Part shown: piece by piece, positions 26,083 to 34,945 of the stretch
Numbering within the stretch: position 1 is the stretch's first letter
How the letters are laid out: every line of letters begins with the position of its first letter
DNA from: JACJWR01 sp964474045
Lineage (GTDB): Bacteria > Actinomycetota > Actinomycetes > S36-B12 > UBA10799
Assembly: GCA_964474045.1 (NCBI GenBank)
Contig: CAYYRC010000014.1
Coordinates: 24,049 to 88,048, forward strand
Direction: 5' to 3'
DNA length: 64,000 bases
Notes under the pieces: generated by a model
Told to the model about the DNA's origin: nothing
Database searches by the model: none
What the model saw: the letters and a program-made list of their open reading frames with translations, nothing else
Position numbers and translations under genes: made by a program

Positions 26083-27655
26083 TCGAGCGGACCCGGCAGA
26101 CGGGCCCAAGGCGCACGGTGCGCCCGGGATCGTCCCGGTCGCGGCAACCGCCTTCCTGGCCATGGCTGCTTCCGCCCTCGCCGCGGCCACCTTCGAGTTC
26201 ATGCTCGTGCCGCTCCAGACGGACCTGGGGATGTCCGCGGATCAGGCGTCTGCGGCGACGCTCGTGCCGACGGGGGCCTCGCTGCTGGTGGTGTTCGTGG
26301 TGGGCGCGCTGGGCGACCGCCTCGGCGAACGCCTGGTCATGGTGCTGGGAGCGTTGTCCTTCGTCGTCGGTGCGGCGCTGGTGGCGGCGGCCTGGAACGT
26401 ACCCACTCTGGTCGTCGGTCGTGCGCTCGCGGGGATCGGCGCCCTCACGATGACCGTCATCGGCCTGGCCGTGGTCAATGCTGCCCTGCGCGACGAGGAC
26501 CAGCGTGCGCGTGCCTTCGCAGCGTTTGCGGCGCTCGTGCCGGCCGTGTTCGTGTCCGCGCCGCTGCTCAGCGCCTGGATGACCACTTCCCTGGGCTGGC
26601 GGACCGTACCCGCGCTCTGGATCGCTCTCGGCTTGGTGGTGCTGGTGATGGCCTGGCGGCTGATCCCGACCGGCCTGGGGTCCGCCGCCGACGCGGGATC
26701 GAGTAACGGCCCTGCACCGAGCGCGCGCCACCGCGAGATGGTCACGCCGGTGCTGGCAGGGGTGGCCTTGGCCGGGCTGGCCACCGCGGCGACGATCGTG
26801 AGCTCCAGCACGCTCTTGGCGGCCTCGTCCGCCGCGATCGGAGTGCTGGCCCTCGCCCTGCTCGTGGTTGTGATGCGCCGGTCGTCCGACCCCACTTTGG
26901 ACCTGCGCGTGTTCCGGCGTCCAGGCGCGCTGCTGGTCTTCACGGCCGCCCTCGTGGCGTCGATGCCCAACCTGTTCTTCTACACCAATCTGCTCATCCA
27001 GTACCGCTACGCGCTGCCTTTGACCAGCATCGCCCTGCTGCTCGCCGTGCCGCAGCTCGCTGCCGTCGCTGGCGGCCTGTCCAGCGCGCCGCTCGTGCGG
27101 CGCTTCGGCGCGCTGCGCACATCGGTCGGCATGCTGCTGTTCGCCTCGGCGGCGAGCCTGGGGGCGCTGTTCGTGCACGCCGACGCGCCGGTGTGGGTGC
27201 CGGTGGCGATGCTGACCGTCTGCGCCGTGCCCATCGCCGGCGCCGTGGGACCGCTGACCAAGGCCATCATGGACCTGGCGCCGGTAGACGGCTCAGCCGC
27301 CGCTTCGTCGTGGCGCAACGCCGTGTGGAGTTTCGGCGGCACGGTCGGCGGCGTGGTGGTCACCGGCGTCGCTTTCGCCGTGTTCCAGTCGACGCTGACG
27401 GACATCCTGGACACGACGAACCTGTCCACCGAGCAGTCGGGGGCGCTGGCGGCCAGTGTGCGGGGCGGCGCAGTGGTAGCCGAGTTGGCACAGAACCCGG
27501 CAGTGACGGACCCGGCCGCGCGTGAGTTGTTGACCGGGCCGGGGCTGCTCTCGGCACAGTCGCAGGGCTTCGCCACCGCCGGGGTCCTGGCCTCAGGCCT
27601 CTACCTGCTCGCTGCCGGCGCGATGGTGCTGGCCGTCCGGCGTCGGGAGCGCTGA
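26063..27655 (+). CDS. MFS transporter (DHA family)
   Basis: About 530 residues with roughly 14 hydrophobic segments. Motif A lies between helices 2 and 3 (GALGDRLGERLVMVLGA), and GRALAGIGA is the helix-4 motif. It probably exports small molecules. The start is uncertain: no ATG occurs before helix 1, and the TTG at 26063, inside the end of the acetyltransferase gene, is the best candidate. The overlap suggests co-expression, perhaps acetylation plus export of the same compound. A 68-bp palindromic repeat follows the stop. Confidence 0.82.
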   Translation: MTRPSDSRADPADGPKAHGAPGIVPVAATAFLAMAASALAAATFEFMLVPLQTDLGMSADQASAATLVPTGASLLVVFVVGALGDRLGERLVMVLGALSFVVGAALVAAAWNVPTLVVGRALAGIGALTMTVIGLAVVNAALRDEDQRARAFAAFAALVPAVFVSAPLLSAWMTTSLGWRTVPALWIALGLVVLVMAWRLIPTGLGSAADAGSSNGPAPSARHREMVTPVLAGVALAGLATAATIVSSSTLLAASSAAIGVLALALLVVVMRRSSDPTLDLRVFRRPGALLVFTAALVASMPNLFFYTNLLIQYRYALPLTSIALLLAVPQLAAVAGGLSSAPLVRRFGALRTSVGMLLFASAASLGALFVHADAPVWVPVAMLTVCAVPIAGAVGPLTKAIMDLAPVDGSAAASSWRNAVWSFGGTVGGVVVTGVAFAVFQSTLTDILDTTNLSTEQSGALAASVRGGAVVAELAQNPAVTDPAARELLTGPGLLSAQSQGFATAGVLASGLYLLAAGAMVLAVRRRER

Positions 27656-27711
27656 CCGGCGGGGCCCGGCCCGCGCGTCGTGGCCGGCTCTTTCCCGCCG
27701 GTCCCCATTCG

Positions 27712-27779
27712 CGTTTGCGCCCGACGGCGTCGTTTGCGCCCCGTAGAACGGGCGCAAACGACGAGAAGTGGCGCAAACG
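27712..27779. repeat. Nested palindromic repeat, copy A
   Basis: Outer arms CGTTTGCGCC (27712-27721) and GGCGCAAACG (27770-27779) enclose perfect inner arms CGTTTGCGCCC (27731-27741) and GGGCGCAAACG (27750-27760). It lies between converging MFS and patatin stops. It is the most diverged copy in the left outer arm, which lacks the ACTT extension. Confidence 0.85.
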
Positions 27780-27809
27780 AAAGGGGTCAGGCCGGGCGGG
27801 CGTCGGGGC

Positions 27810-29153
27810 TCAGTGCACCTCGGCGTCGTGGGCCCAGCGGTCCGCGCCGGCCGGCAGCGGCAGGCCGAACCCGCGCCACTCGTCCAGGGCGCCCGCCACC
27901 ATGGCCTTGGCCGAGTCCAGCGCACGATGCAGCTGCGGGTCGGGGGCGGTGCCCTGATCCCGGGCGGCGGCCAGGGCCCCCTCGGCGTACCAGGCGCGCT
28001 GGCGTCCGGTGATGAGGCGGTCGCTAACGACCCCCGCCGCGGCGGCCTCCTCGGTCGGCAGCCCCGTGGCCTCGGCCGCCCGCAGCCAGCCGTAGTCCAA
28101 GTCGATCAGCAGCAGGCCGAGCTGCACCTCGAAGGGGGCGACGACGTTCATCGTCGGGAAGACCGATACCAGCGTGGCGCCGTCGGCCAGCGGACACTCC
28201 AGGCTGCGTCGAACCTGGTCGTAGAACTGCAGCACGGCGAAGCGCTCGAAGGTCGTGGTCATGTCCGGGCGCTGCGGCGTGGCCGCCAGGGCCGGGGGCA
28301 GCGCTGGGTTGGCCGAGACGGCGATGATGTCGCCCGCGCCGACCTGGACCGCGGCCTCCACCGGTAGGTTGCGCAGCACCCCGCCGTCGACGTAGACGTC
28401 GTCGCCGATCGGCCGCGGCGGGAAGAGCACGGGGACGCTGGACGATGCCAGCACACCCTCGATCACGCCGGGCGCGGCGCCCGCGGGGTGCGGCGTCCGG
28501 GCGTCGGGTCCCACGATATGGCCGGATTCTGTGACGTAGCGCGGCACTGCTGCGTGCAGCGGCGTTATGGCCATGCGCAGCGTGACGCCGGACATGCCGA
28601 TCCGGGCCTGGTCCACGGGCTCGATGCCGGACTGCGATCGACCCCGCAGGGCGTCCTCCAGCGGCTCGAGCGTCATCAACGACGTGGCACCTGCCGCCAG
28701 CGCCTTGCGGGCCCGGGACACCCGCACGGGATGAAGCACCGAGCCCGCCACGAGTTTCCAGCGCCCCTGCGCCGACACCGCTGACTCGCTCAATGGGTCG
28801 TGGGCCAGGTTGGGGTCGGGCCCGACGGTGGGGCGCCCCTGCCCCAGCACCGAGCGCATGACCGCGCCCTCGATCTCGGTCCCGGCCAGATCGTTCATCC
28901 ACTCCGACTGGGCGAAGACCTCGTTCATGGCGGTCATGGAAAGTATGTCGGACTTGAGCACGTCGGCCAGTTGGGCGAACTCGGCATCGTCGGCAGCCTG
29001 CGCCAGCACAGCCGCGCAGATCGAGCCCGCCGACGCGCCCGTGATCACCTCCGGTCGCGGTGTTCCCTTGTGGGCCAGCAGTTGCACCGCCCCGGCCTCG
29101 AAGGCGCCGCGGGTGCCGCCGCCGGACAGCACGAGCCCCAAGTCGTTGCCCAC
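27810..29153 (-). CDS. Patatin-like phospholipase/acylhydrolase
   Basis: The 447-residue patatin-domain protein has oxyanion motif GGGTRG (residues 11-16), nucleophile S41 in GASAG and catalytic D256 in DGG, the standard Ser-Asp dyad. No signal peptide is visible, so it acts on lipids or acyl esters at the inner face of the membrane. The C-terminal 120 residues are helical and probably regulatory. The GTG start has GAGGAG six bases upstream. A hairpin and the enoyl-reductase-like gene lie upstream on the same strand. Confidence 0.92.
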   Translation of the reverse strand: MGNDLGLVLSGGGTRGAFEAGAVQLLAHKGTPRPEVITGASAGSICAAVLAQAADDAEFAQLADVLKSDILSMTAMNEVFAQSEWMNDLAGTEIEGAVMRSVLGQGRPTVGPDPNLAHDPLSESAVSAQGRWKLVAGSVLHPVRVSRARKALAAGATSLMTLEPLEDALRGRSQSGIEPVDQARIGMSGVTLRMAITPLHAAVPRYVTESGHIVGPDARTPHPAGAAPGVIEGVLASSSVPVLFPPRPIGDDVYVDGGVLRNLPVEAAVQVGAGDIIAVSANPALPPALAATPQRPDMTTTFERFAVLQFYDQVRRSLECPLADGATLVSVFPTMNVVAPFEVQLGLLLIDLDYGWLRAAEATGLPTEEAAAAGVVSDRLITGRQRAWYAEGALAAARDQGTAPDPQLHRALDSAKAMVAGALDEWRGFGLPLPAGADRWAHDAEVH

Positions 29154-29222
29154 GGCGGCTCCTCTGTGTGTGGTGCGCGAGTTCCTGGCCCAAGCCTAGC
29201 CAGGGGTCGGGAGGGTGCGTCT

Positions 29223-29247
29223 GCGTGCCGGGATCGTCCCGGCACGC
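29223..29247 (-). terminator. Perfect hairpin downstream of saccharopine dehydrogenase-like gene
   Basis: GCGTGCCGGGA and TCCCGGCACGC pair over 11 bases with a three-base loop. It starts six bases past the stop at 29253 on the minus strand, so it likely ends that transcript before the patatin gene. Confidence 0.7.
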
Positions 29248-29252
29248 GGTGC

Positions 29253-30497
29253 TCAGCGCTTGATCGAGGTCTCGATGGTGAAACCCGCATCGCGCAGGCG
29301 ATCGGCCAGCACGCGGCCCATAGCCACCGCGGGCGTCAACACCCCCGCCCGATCGGGCAGCGCGTCACCGTCCAGGGCGAGGGACAGAACGCTCTGGCCC
29401 AGCATGACTGCCGTGGCCGCATAACCCGGGTCGCCCTGTGCCGCGACCTTGGTCCGCAGCGGCTGCCCCGAGTCAGTCGCAGCGTGTACCTCCATACGGA
29501 AGTAGCCCGACCGCCGGGCCTCCTCACCCGGACCTTCGCCAGGGGAGGGGAGCACCCGGTCGAGGAGTGCCCTCGACGGTCCGAAGCGCATGCCCGCGAC
29601 CAAGCCGCCCAGCCCAGCGACCATCCCCGCGGCCATCACCGGGCCCAGCGGGCTCGAGCCGAACCCCATGAACTCCTGGTAGTGGAAATCTGGCCCGTAG
29701 GCGTGGTCCAGCAGGGCGTTGGACCGGCGCACGATCCTGGTGTTGTAGCTGGCCATGATGAAGGGCCCGGTCCAGACGCCGAGGGTCGAGTCGCGGCCGA
29801 TGCCGAAGGCGTCGCGGTCGGCTGCGGCCGCCTGGCCGCTGGGCTCGGCGGCACGGTCGGGACTCAAGGCATAGGGATCGCCGACCAGGCGGCGCAGCGA
29901 CGGGTCACGCTCCATCTCGGCCATCTGGTTGCGCAGGGAGTCGACCGTGCCCCCGCTGAAGCCTCCCCGCATCCCCGTCACTATCAGGCGGGTCTGGCCC
30001 AGACCGCCGTCGCCGAGGGCCTTGGAGGTCAGGTAGGTCTCGTACACGCCCAGGTCCGAGGGGATCGAGTCGAACCCGCACGAGTTCACGATCCGTGCGC
30101 CCGTGGCTCGGGCGGCCGCGTCGAACTCGTCGGCGCAGCGCCGCACGAACAGGACCTCGCCGGTCAGGTCGGCGTAGTGCGTCCCGCTGGCCGCGCACGC
30201 TCCGACCACGCCCAGGCCGTACTTGGCGTAGGGGCCGACAGTGGTGGCAACGGCGGTGGTGGAGCGGGCCATGTGTTCGAGCGCCGGGCGGTCGTCGGCG
30301 TCGGCGACCAGGAGCGGCCAGTCGTGGGCGGTCGCCGGCAGTTCGCCGCGCACCGCCTCGAGCTTTGCCCGCGAGCGCCCCGCCAGGCCGATCCTGGTGT
30401 CCGCCGGGGCGTGCCGGGCCAGATAGTCCGCCAGCAGCTTGCCCACGAATCCGGTGGCCCCGTAGACGACGACATCGAGTTCCCGCTGTTCAGCCAT
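29253..30497 (-). CDS. Saccharopine dehydrogenase-like NAD(P)-binding protein (trans-acting enoyl reductase type)
   Basis: A 414-residue protein with the N-terminal dinucleotide motif VVYGATGFVGKLLADYLA (glycines 13, 16 and 19). The family blocks GPYAKYGLGVVGACAASGTHYADLTGE and NSCGFDSIPSDLGVY are present. The closest described relatives are actinobacterial trans-acting enoyl reductases and saccharopine dehydrogenase-like oxidoreductases, which reduce lipid intermediates. The exact substrate cannot be read. TAACGT lies six bases before the ATG. It is a single gene ended by a perfect hairpin. Confidence 0.87.
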   Translation of the reverse strand: MAEQRELDVVVYGATGFVGKLLADYLARHAPADTRIGLAGRSRAKLEAVRGELPATAHDWPLLVADADDRPALEHMARSTTAVATTVGPYAKYGLGVVGACAASGTHYADLTGEVLFVRRCADEFDAAARATGARIVNSCGFDSIPSDLGVYETYLTSKALGDGGLGQTRLIVTGMRGGFSGGTVDSLRNQMAEMERDPSLRRLVGDPYALSPDRAAEPSGQAAAADRDAFGIGRDSTLGVWTGPFIMASYNTRIVRRSNALLDHAYGPDFHYQEFMGFGSSPLGPVMAAGMVAGLGGLVAGMRFGPSRALLDRVLPSPGEGPGEEARRSGYFRMEVHAATDSGQPLRTKVAAQGDPGYAATAVMLGQSVLSLALDGDALPDRAGVLTPAVAMGRVLADRLRDAGFTIETSIKR

Positions 30498-30503
30498 GGC
30501 TCG

Positions 30504-30509
30504 ACGTTA
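30504..30509 (-). promoter_or_regulatory. Candidate -10 box for leaderless mRNA of the dehydrogenase-like gene
   Basis: TAACGT on the minus strand, six bases before the ATG at 30497. Confidence 0.5.
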
Positions 30510-30667
30510 CGACCTGGCCCGGGAAGATGTGTGTTGACCGCGTTCGTCGAGCGGGTGATCTAAACCGACACCTACGGCCGTGCCGCCGGCGTCACCTTCG
30601 CCGATGCCCAACCGCAGGCCCTGCTGGCGAGCGCCGAGGATCGCGCGCGTGCTATCGCCCTGAGCGC

Positions 30668-30931
30668 TCAGCGATCTCGGCGCATCTTGACCAGGCCGAC
30701 GATGATGAGCACCAGGCCGGCCAACGCCAGCAGCATGGAGAGAACCGCGAGCGCCAACTGGTTCTGAGCCGCGCCGACGATCCCGGCCGCTCCGGCGAGG
30801 ATGACGCCGACTGCGACGACCGGGGGAAGCCGTCGGCTCGTGCGGCCGTTGGCGAACATCCCGGGGCGCAGCAGCATGAACAGCCCGACGATGGCCACCA
30901 GTGCCCCTCCGACCACCTGCAAGGTTGTCAT
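30668..30931 (-). CDS. Small hypothetical membrane protein
   Basis: An 87-residue protein with three hydrophobic segments (VVGGALVAIVGLFMLL, VVAVGVILAGAAGIVGA, and LSMLLALAGLVLIIVGLV) and a basic C-terminal KMRRDR. I do not recognise the family. The ATG at 30931 is preferred to an upstream TTG. Transport or immunity roles cannot be inferred from sequence. Confidence 0.65.
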   Translation of the reverse strand: MTTLQVVGGALVAIVGLFMLLRPGMFANGRTSRRLPPVVAVGVILAGAAGIVGAAQNQLALAVLSMLLALAGLVLIIVGLVKMRRDR

Positions 30932-31020
30932 CCAAGTATCGCAGCGCAGGTGGTCGTCGGGTGTCAAGCGGCTTTCTCAACCTGGGTGCGGACTGCGGGC
31001 CCGGAGGCTCCCGGGCCGGC

Positions 31021-31077
31021 GGGGATCGGCGCCCGGGCATGCGGGCCCGGGCCCGCGGGGATCGGCGCCCGGGCATG
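31021..31077 (+). repeat. Short tandem GC-rich repeat
   Basis: A 21-base unit beginning GGGGATCGGCGCCCGGGCAT occurs at 31021-31041 and 31057-31077 with a 36-base period, in the leader region of the following hydrolase gene. Each unit contains the self-complementary GGCGCC, so it could form structure. Confidence 0.7.
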
Positions 31078-31139
31078 GATCACGCGGCTGCCTCACAATG
31101 AGATGCGACGTTGCCCGAAGCGCGCGATGGAGGGTGAGC

Positions 31140-32333
31140 GTGACCTCAGACGTGTCGGCGACCTGGTCGCCCAGTTGGCGCCTCCGCAGGCACCGGGTCG
31201 CCCTGCCAACCGGGGCCACAGCGGCATACGCGGACTTGCCGCCCATCGCGGGCGGACAAGGCAGGGATGCCCCGGTGCTCGTGCTCCTGCATGGGTTGAC
31301 CAACGATGCCGACTCCTGGGCCGACACGGCCGCCACCCTGCGCCGGGAGTTGCCAGGCACCCGGGTCGTCATCCCCGACCTCCGCGGCCACGGGCAGTCC
31401 GACGTCCCCTCCGACGGCAACTGGCGGCACGCCCCCGATGTCGAGTTCGCGATGTCGCAACTCGCTGCCGACGTGACTTCGCTGCTGGATACCCTCGGGG
31501 TCGGGGCGGCGACCCTGGCGGGGCACTCCATGGGCAGTCTGGTGGCGCTGGAGGCGGCCTTGGCGGCGCCGGATCGCGTGGAACACCTGGTTCTGGTGTC
31601 CACCACCGGTGACGCTCGGCAGACGCCGTTCCTGCACGACTGGCTGCGCGCCGACGTGATCGAAGGCCGTTGGCGATCAGCGCTGGAGGCCCGCGGTGTG
31701 ACGTGGCTGCCGGACGCCATGGGCCTCACCCCGCTGGATGCCGATCCCGACGCCGTGTCCTGGATGCAATCCTTCTGGAACCTCTACCCGTTCACACCCG
31801 ACCGTCCCACCCGCGAGCTCGCCGAGCGCGCAGCCCGCCTGCCGCTGGCCACGTGGCTCGGTGCCACCCAGGGCATCCTCGACCACAACCGGCTGGCGGA
31901 CCTGCGGAGCCTGCGCACCCCGGTCTGCGCCCTGTGGGCCACCCAGGACTCGTTCTTCCGCGAGGGCGACCAGCGAGCCCTCACCGGGGCGTTGTCGCGG
32001 GCGGCCGACACTGCGGGCGGGACCTTCGTCTGGAAGCAGTACGGCCGCCGCCCCCTGGCTCCCGATGGGATGCAGACCGACGACCTGGGACACAACCTCA
32101 CCTGGGACGCGCCGGAGCAGGTGGCCATAGACATGGCGGCTTACCAGCGTGGCGGGGCGCCGACGGGGACCTGGTTCCGCTCGGACGCCCCGGAGGACCC
32201 GCGGCTGGTCGTCGGCGATCCTGTTCAAGCGGCGCCGATGGCGTCGTCCGGTGCTGTGGCCCGGGGCCGTTCGGCGACCTTCTCAGGCGGCGATGTGCCG
32301 CCGATCAGTCGTCGAGGAGTCCTGCCGGGCTGA
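31140..32333 (+). CDS. Alpha/beta-fold hydrolase
   Basis: The 397-residue hydrolase shows VLLHGLTNDADSW (oxyanion region), nucleophile in AGHSMGS near residue 125, an Asp candidate in LWATQDSFF and a His candidate in DLGHNL. There is no signal peptide. The GTG at 31140 has GGAGGG at ideal spacing. The last 45 residues run beyond the usual fold, and the reading frame overlaps the tail of a decayed Uma2 gene on the other strand. The native stop may therefore have been lost to rearrangement. The substrate is unknown. Confidence 0.85.
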   Translation: MTSDVSATWSPSWRLRRHRVALPTGATAAYADLPPIAGGQGRDAPVLVLLHGLTNDADSWADTAATLRRELPGTRVVIPDLRGHGQSDVPSDGNWRHAPDVEFAMSQLAADVTSLLDTLGVGAATLAGHSMGSLVALEAALAAPDRVEHLVLVSTTGDARQTPFLHDWLRADVIEGRWRSALEARGVTWLPDAMGLTPLDADPDAVSWMQSFWNLYPFTPDRPTRELAERAARLPLATWLGATQGILDHNRLADLRSLRTPVCALWATQDSFFREGDQRALTGALSRAADTAGGTFVWKQYGRRPLAPDGMQTDDLGHNLTWDAPEQVAIDMAAYQRGGAPTGTWFRSDAPEDPRLVVGDPVQAAPMASSGAVARGRSATFSGGDVPPISRRGVLPG

Positions 32334-32600
32334 AGCGCAGAGGCGCCCGCAACTCCACGGCGACCTCGGTGTCGCCGGCGGCGCAGGCGGTCTCGCTCGG
32401 TGACGTCCTCGCGCCGCGCCACGAGCAGGTCGGCTTCGACGACGTTGGGCCCCAGCACGACGTCGAAGGGGGCGGTCAGCACCTTCAGGTCGGTACCGGT
32501 CAAGCCTGCCCGATCCGGCACGCGCCGCGGACGATTCATCCACAGGTTGGGCACCTCGTCGCCGTCGCGAAGTTGCCGAGCATCGCGGCACCGATCGAAC
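32306..32600 (-). pseudogene. Decayed Uma2-family (PD-(D/E)XK) nuclease gene
   Basis: On the minus strand one frame reads LKVLTAPFDVVLGPN, then VVEADLLVARREDVTE, which matches the core of Uma2/DUF820 proteins. Just downstream the match continues in another frame as TEVAVELRAPLRFSPAGLLDD and a stop, matching the Uma2 C-terminus. The N-terminus and the part between these blocks are missing, so the gene is truncated and frameshifted. Uma2 genes are abundant and mobile in actinobacteria. The 3' end overlaps the hydrolase reading frame. Confidence 0.65.
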
Positions 32601-32671
32601 GGCGGTTGGCGGGTCGGCCGCGCTAGCCTCGGTGCCATCCTGGCGGCGCCGCCAGCCGTACGAGGAGGACC

Positions 32672-33916
32672 ATGGCATCGCACACGCCGTCGCAGCCTGA
32701 CGCCGCACCCCCGGCGACGAAGCCCGGGCTGGGCAGTGTCCTGCTGCGTCGTTTCGCGGTCGCGATCGTCCTGCTCCTCGTGCTCATCGTCCCGTCCTTC
32801 GGGCTGATGGCGGCTACCGGCCAGCCGGCAGCCACCTACGCCGGACTAGCCACGATCATCGGGGTCGTCGCGGTCATGGGCGGCGGACTGCGGATCGGCG
32901 TGATCACCGCGGTCGTGGTGGCGCTGCTAGCCCCGCTGGCTGTGCTGTCGGGTCTGACCCCCATCACCGGCGCTGCCCTCATGGCGATCATGACCATGAC
33001 GGTCGGGCGGCTGTCCACGTTCGGGTTGCATCGCGCCACGATGCTCGTGCCGGTGCTGCTGGCGTGGCCGATGCTGGCGCCCGTGCCGTGGCTGCCCAAG
33101 GAGAAGATCGACCAGATCAACGATCAACTGACGAAGCGCGGCAGTTCCCTGGCCGATGCGCTGACTGCGGCGCAGGCCAAGGGAGGGAGCAGCCCTGCGT
33201 CGGGCGCCGGCGGCGATGCCACCAACCACCTGCTGACCGAGCTGCGGATGGACTCGACCTACCTGACCTGGTTGGTGCTGTTCTTCTTCGTCGGAGCGAT
33301 CGTCCCGGTCATCGTCGCCGCCCTCCTGCGCCGTCGGCTGCCCGCTCCGGATCTGACGCCTCATCCGCGCCGCGAGACGGTGCCCTACACCGCGGTGATC
33401 ACGATCCTCGCTGGCGTCGCCACCTACTACTTCCTGAGCCACCCGAAGGAGCCCGGCGGCGCCTTCTTGATCGCTGCGATCCTGGTGCTGACCCAGGTCG
33501 GCAATGACGTGGCGTGGCGCCTGACAGTTCAGCGGGTCGTGGGAACGCTGCTGGGCGTCGTGCTGTTCACGGGGGTGAACGCACTGGTCGGCACCACCAA
33601 GTACGTCGAACTGCTCGGCCTGCCGTTCCCTTTGGAGATCTACCTGATCGGCATCGTGTTCGCGATCGTCGCTCTGATGGCGAAGTTCGGGCCACATCAG
33701 TGGCTCTACTACCTCCTCATCGTGCCGACGACCGCCTACCTGAACGCGTTCACCGTGGGCGATGCGGCCGGACTCGGAGAGGCTCGGCTCATCGACAACA
33801 TCGTGGGCGCGATCCTGGTCCTGTTCGCTGCGCTCATCACGCTGGGGGCGTCGCGGGTGTACGGGCGGCGCTTCCCGGCATCGGCCGAGGAGTCGGTGCA
33901 GGCGTCGCCGGCCTAG
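32672..33916 (+). CDS. FUSC-like integral membrane protein
   Basis: A 414-residue membrane protein with about ten helices in two halves. The halves are separated by a hydrophilic loop (residues 140-190) rich in Gly/Ser/Ala. The second half (TVQRVVGTLLGVVLF, then a glycine-rich helix) resembles the FUSC/aromatic acid exporter core. The substrate is unknown; relatives export aromatic acids or amphiphiles. GAGGAGG precedes the ATG. A shorter relative is encoded at 62.8 kb. A palindromic repeat follows the stop. Confidence 0.75.
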   Translation: MASHTPSQPDAAPPATKPGLGSVLLRRFAVAIVLLLVLIVPSFGLMAATGQPAATYAGLATIIGVVAVMGGGLRIGVITAVVVALLAPLAVLSGLTPITGAALMAIMTMTVGRLSTFGLHRATMLVPVLLAWPMLAPVPWLPKEKIDQINDQLTKRGSSLADALTAAQAKGGSSPASGAGGDATNHLLTELRMDSTYLTWLVLFFFVGAIVPVIVAALLRRRLPAPDLTPHPRRETVPYTAVITILAGVATYYFLSHPKEPGGAFLIAAILVLTQVGNDVAWRLTVQRVVGTLLGVVLFTGVNALVGTTKYVELLGLPFPLEIYLIGIVFAIVALMAKFGPHQWLYYLLIVPTTAYLNAFTVGDAAGLGEARLIDNIVGAILVLFAALITLGASRVYGRRFPASAEESVQASPA

Positions 33917-33945
33917 ACGCGGAGGTCTGTCGCCCCACCTCCCCA

Positions 33946-34012
33946 CGTTTGCGCCACTTCGCGCTGTTTGCGGCCGCTATAGGCGGCGCAAACAGCCGAA
34001 AGTGGCGCAGAC
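33946..34012. repeat. Nested palindromic repeat, copy B
   Basis: Outer arms GTTTGCGCCACTT and AAGTGGCGCAGAC match at 12 of 13 bases. Inner arms GCTGTTTGC and GCAAACAGC are perfect. It lies between the converging FUSC-like and DsbA-family genes, 29 bases after the former's stop. Confidence 0.88.
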
Positions 34013-34075
34013 AACGGGGCAGTCGAAGGTGCTTCTGCGTGGTGCGGTCCGCTGGCGTCGTGTGCGGATCCACCG

Positions 34076-34714
34076 CTACTCGTGGGCAGCCTCGTCGGCC
34101 TGGCGCAGGGCCGCCGCGAACACCGCGACTGGCTGGGCTCCTGACACGCCGACCTTGCGGTCGAACACGAAGAACGGCACCCCGCCGGCCCCAAGTGCCG
34201 CGGCTTCCCGCTGGTCCTCGACAACGTGGTCGCGGTACGCGTCGGTGGCGAGCATCGCCTCCATGGCTGCCGGGTCCAGTCCCACCTGTGCCACGAACGG
34301 TGCCAGGTCCGCCGTGGTGAACACCGGCTGCGCCTGCTCGAAGTAGCCGGAGAACAGCGCCTCCAGCAAGTCGCCGCCGCGGCCCTGATCCTGCGCCCAC
34401 AGCACCACGCGGTGCGCGTCGGCGGTGTTTCCGCTCACGGTGTCGGGAAGCCGGTAGCGCAGCCCATCCCCGGCGGCGGTGTCAGTCACATCGGACATCA
34501 TGTCGACTGCCTGCCCGGGGGTGATGCCGTACTTCGCCGCCAGCACCTCGACGGTGGACCGCCCCTCGGTCGCAGCCCCGGGGTCCAATTGGAACGCCCG
34601 GTGGATCACCGTGACGTCGTCGCGGCCGGCGAAGTCGGCAAGCGCGGCTTCCAGTCGGCGCTTGCCCAGGAAGCACCACGGGCACACCATGTCCGACCAC
34701 ACCTCAACCTGCAT
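34076..34714 (-). CDS. DsbA-family oxidoreductase (FrnE-like)
   Basis: This 212-residue thioredoxin-fold protein has the active site C11-P-W-C14 directly at the N-terminus (EVWSDMVCPWCFLGK). The cis-Pro region is GGVPFFVFDRK. It matches the FrnE/2-hydroxychromene isomerase-like branch. Lacking a signal peptide, it works in the cytoplasm as a disulfide oxidoreductase or isomerase. GGAG six bases before the second ATG selects 34714 over 34726. It converges with the FUSC-like gene. Confidence 0.93.
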   Translation of the reverse strand: MQVEVWSDMVCPWCFLGKRRLEAALADFAGRDDVTVIHRAFQLDPGAATEGRSTVEVLAAKYGITPGQAVDMMSDVTDTAAGDGLRYRLPDTVSGNTADAHRVVLWAQDQGRGGDLLEALFSGYFEQAQPVFTTADLAPFVAQVGLDPAAMEAMLATDAYRDHVVEDQREAAALGAGGVPFFVFDRKVGVSGAQPVAVFAAALRQADEAAHE

Positions 34715-34945
34715 GGCAGCTCCCATCCGACTCAGTCGCCCCGCGCGGGCCGAAGGGGCACCGCCACACGGCATCCTGCCATCAGCCCAGCTGTGGAGCG
34801 CGGGCGCGCCACTCGTGCCTCCTACGGGCGCGTCGCTCGTGGCCGGCGGCACCCGCCGAGGCGTTGCGCGGAGGGGCACGGCCTTCCGGGTTGGACTGCC
34901 GACGGAACTCGGCGGCACACTTCTTCGGTAGCGGGAGGGAGGATC

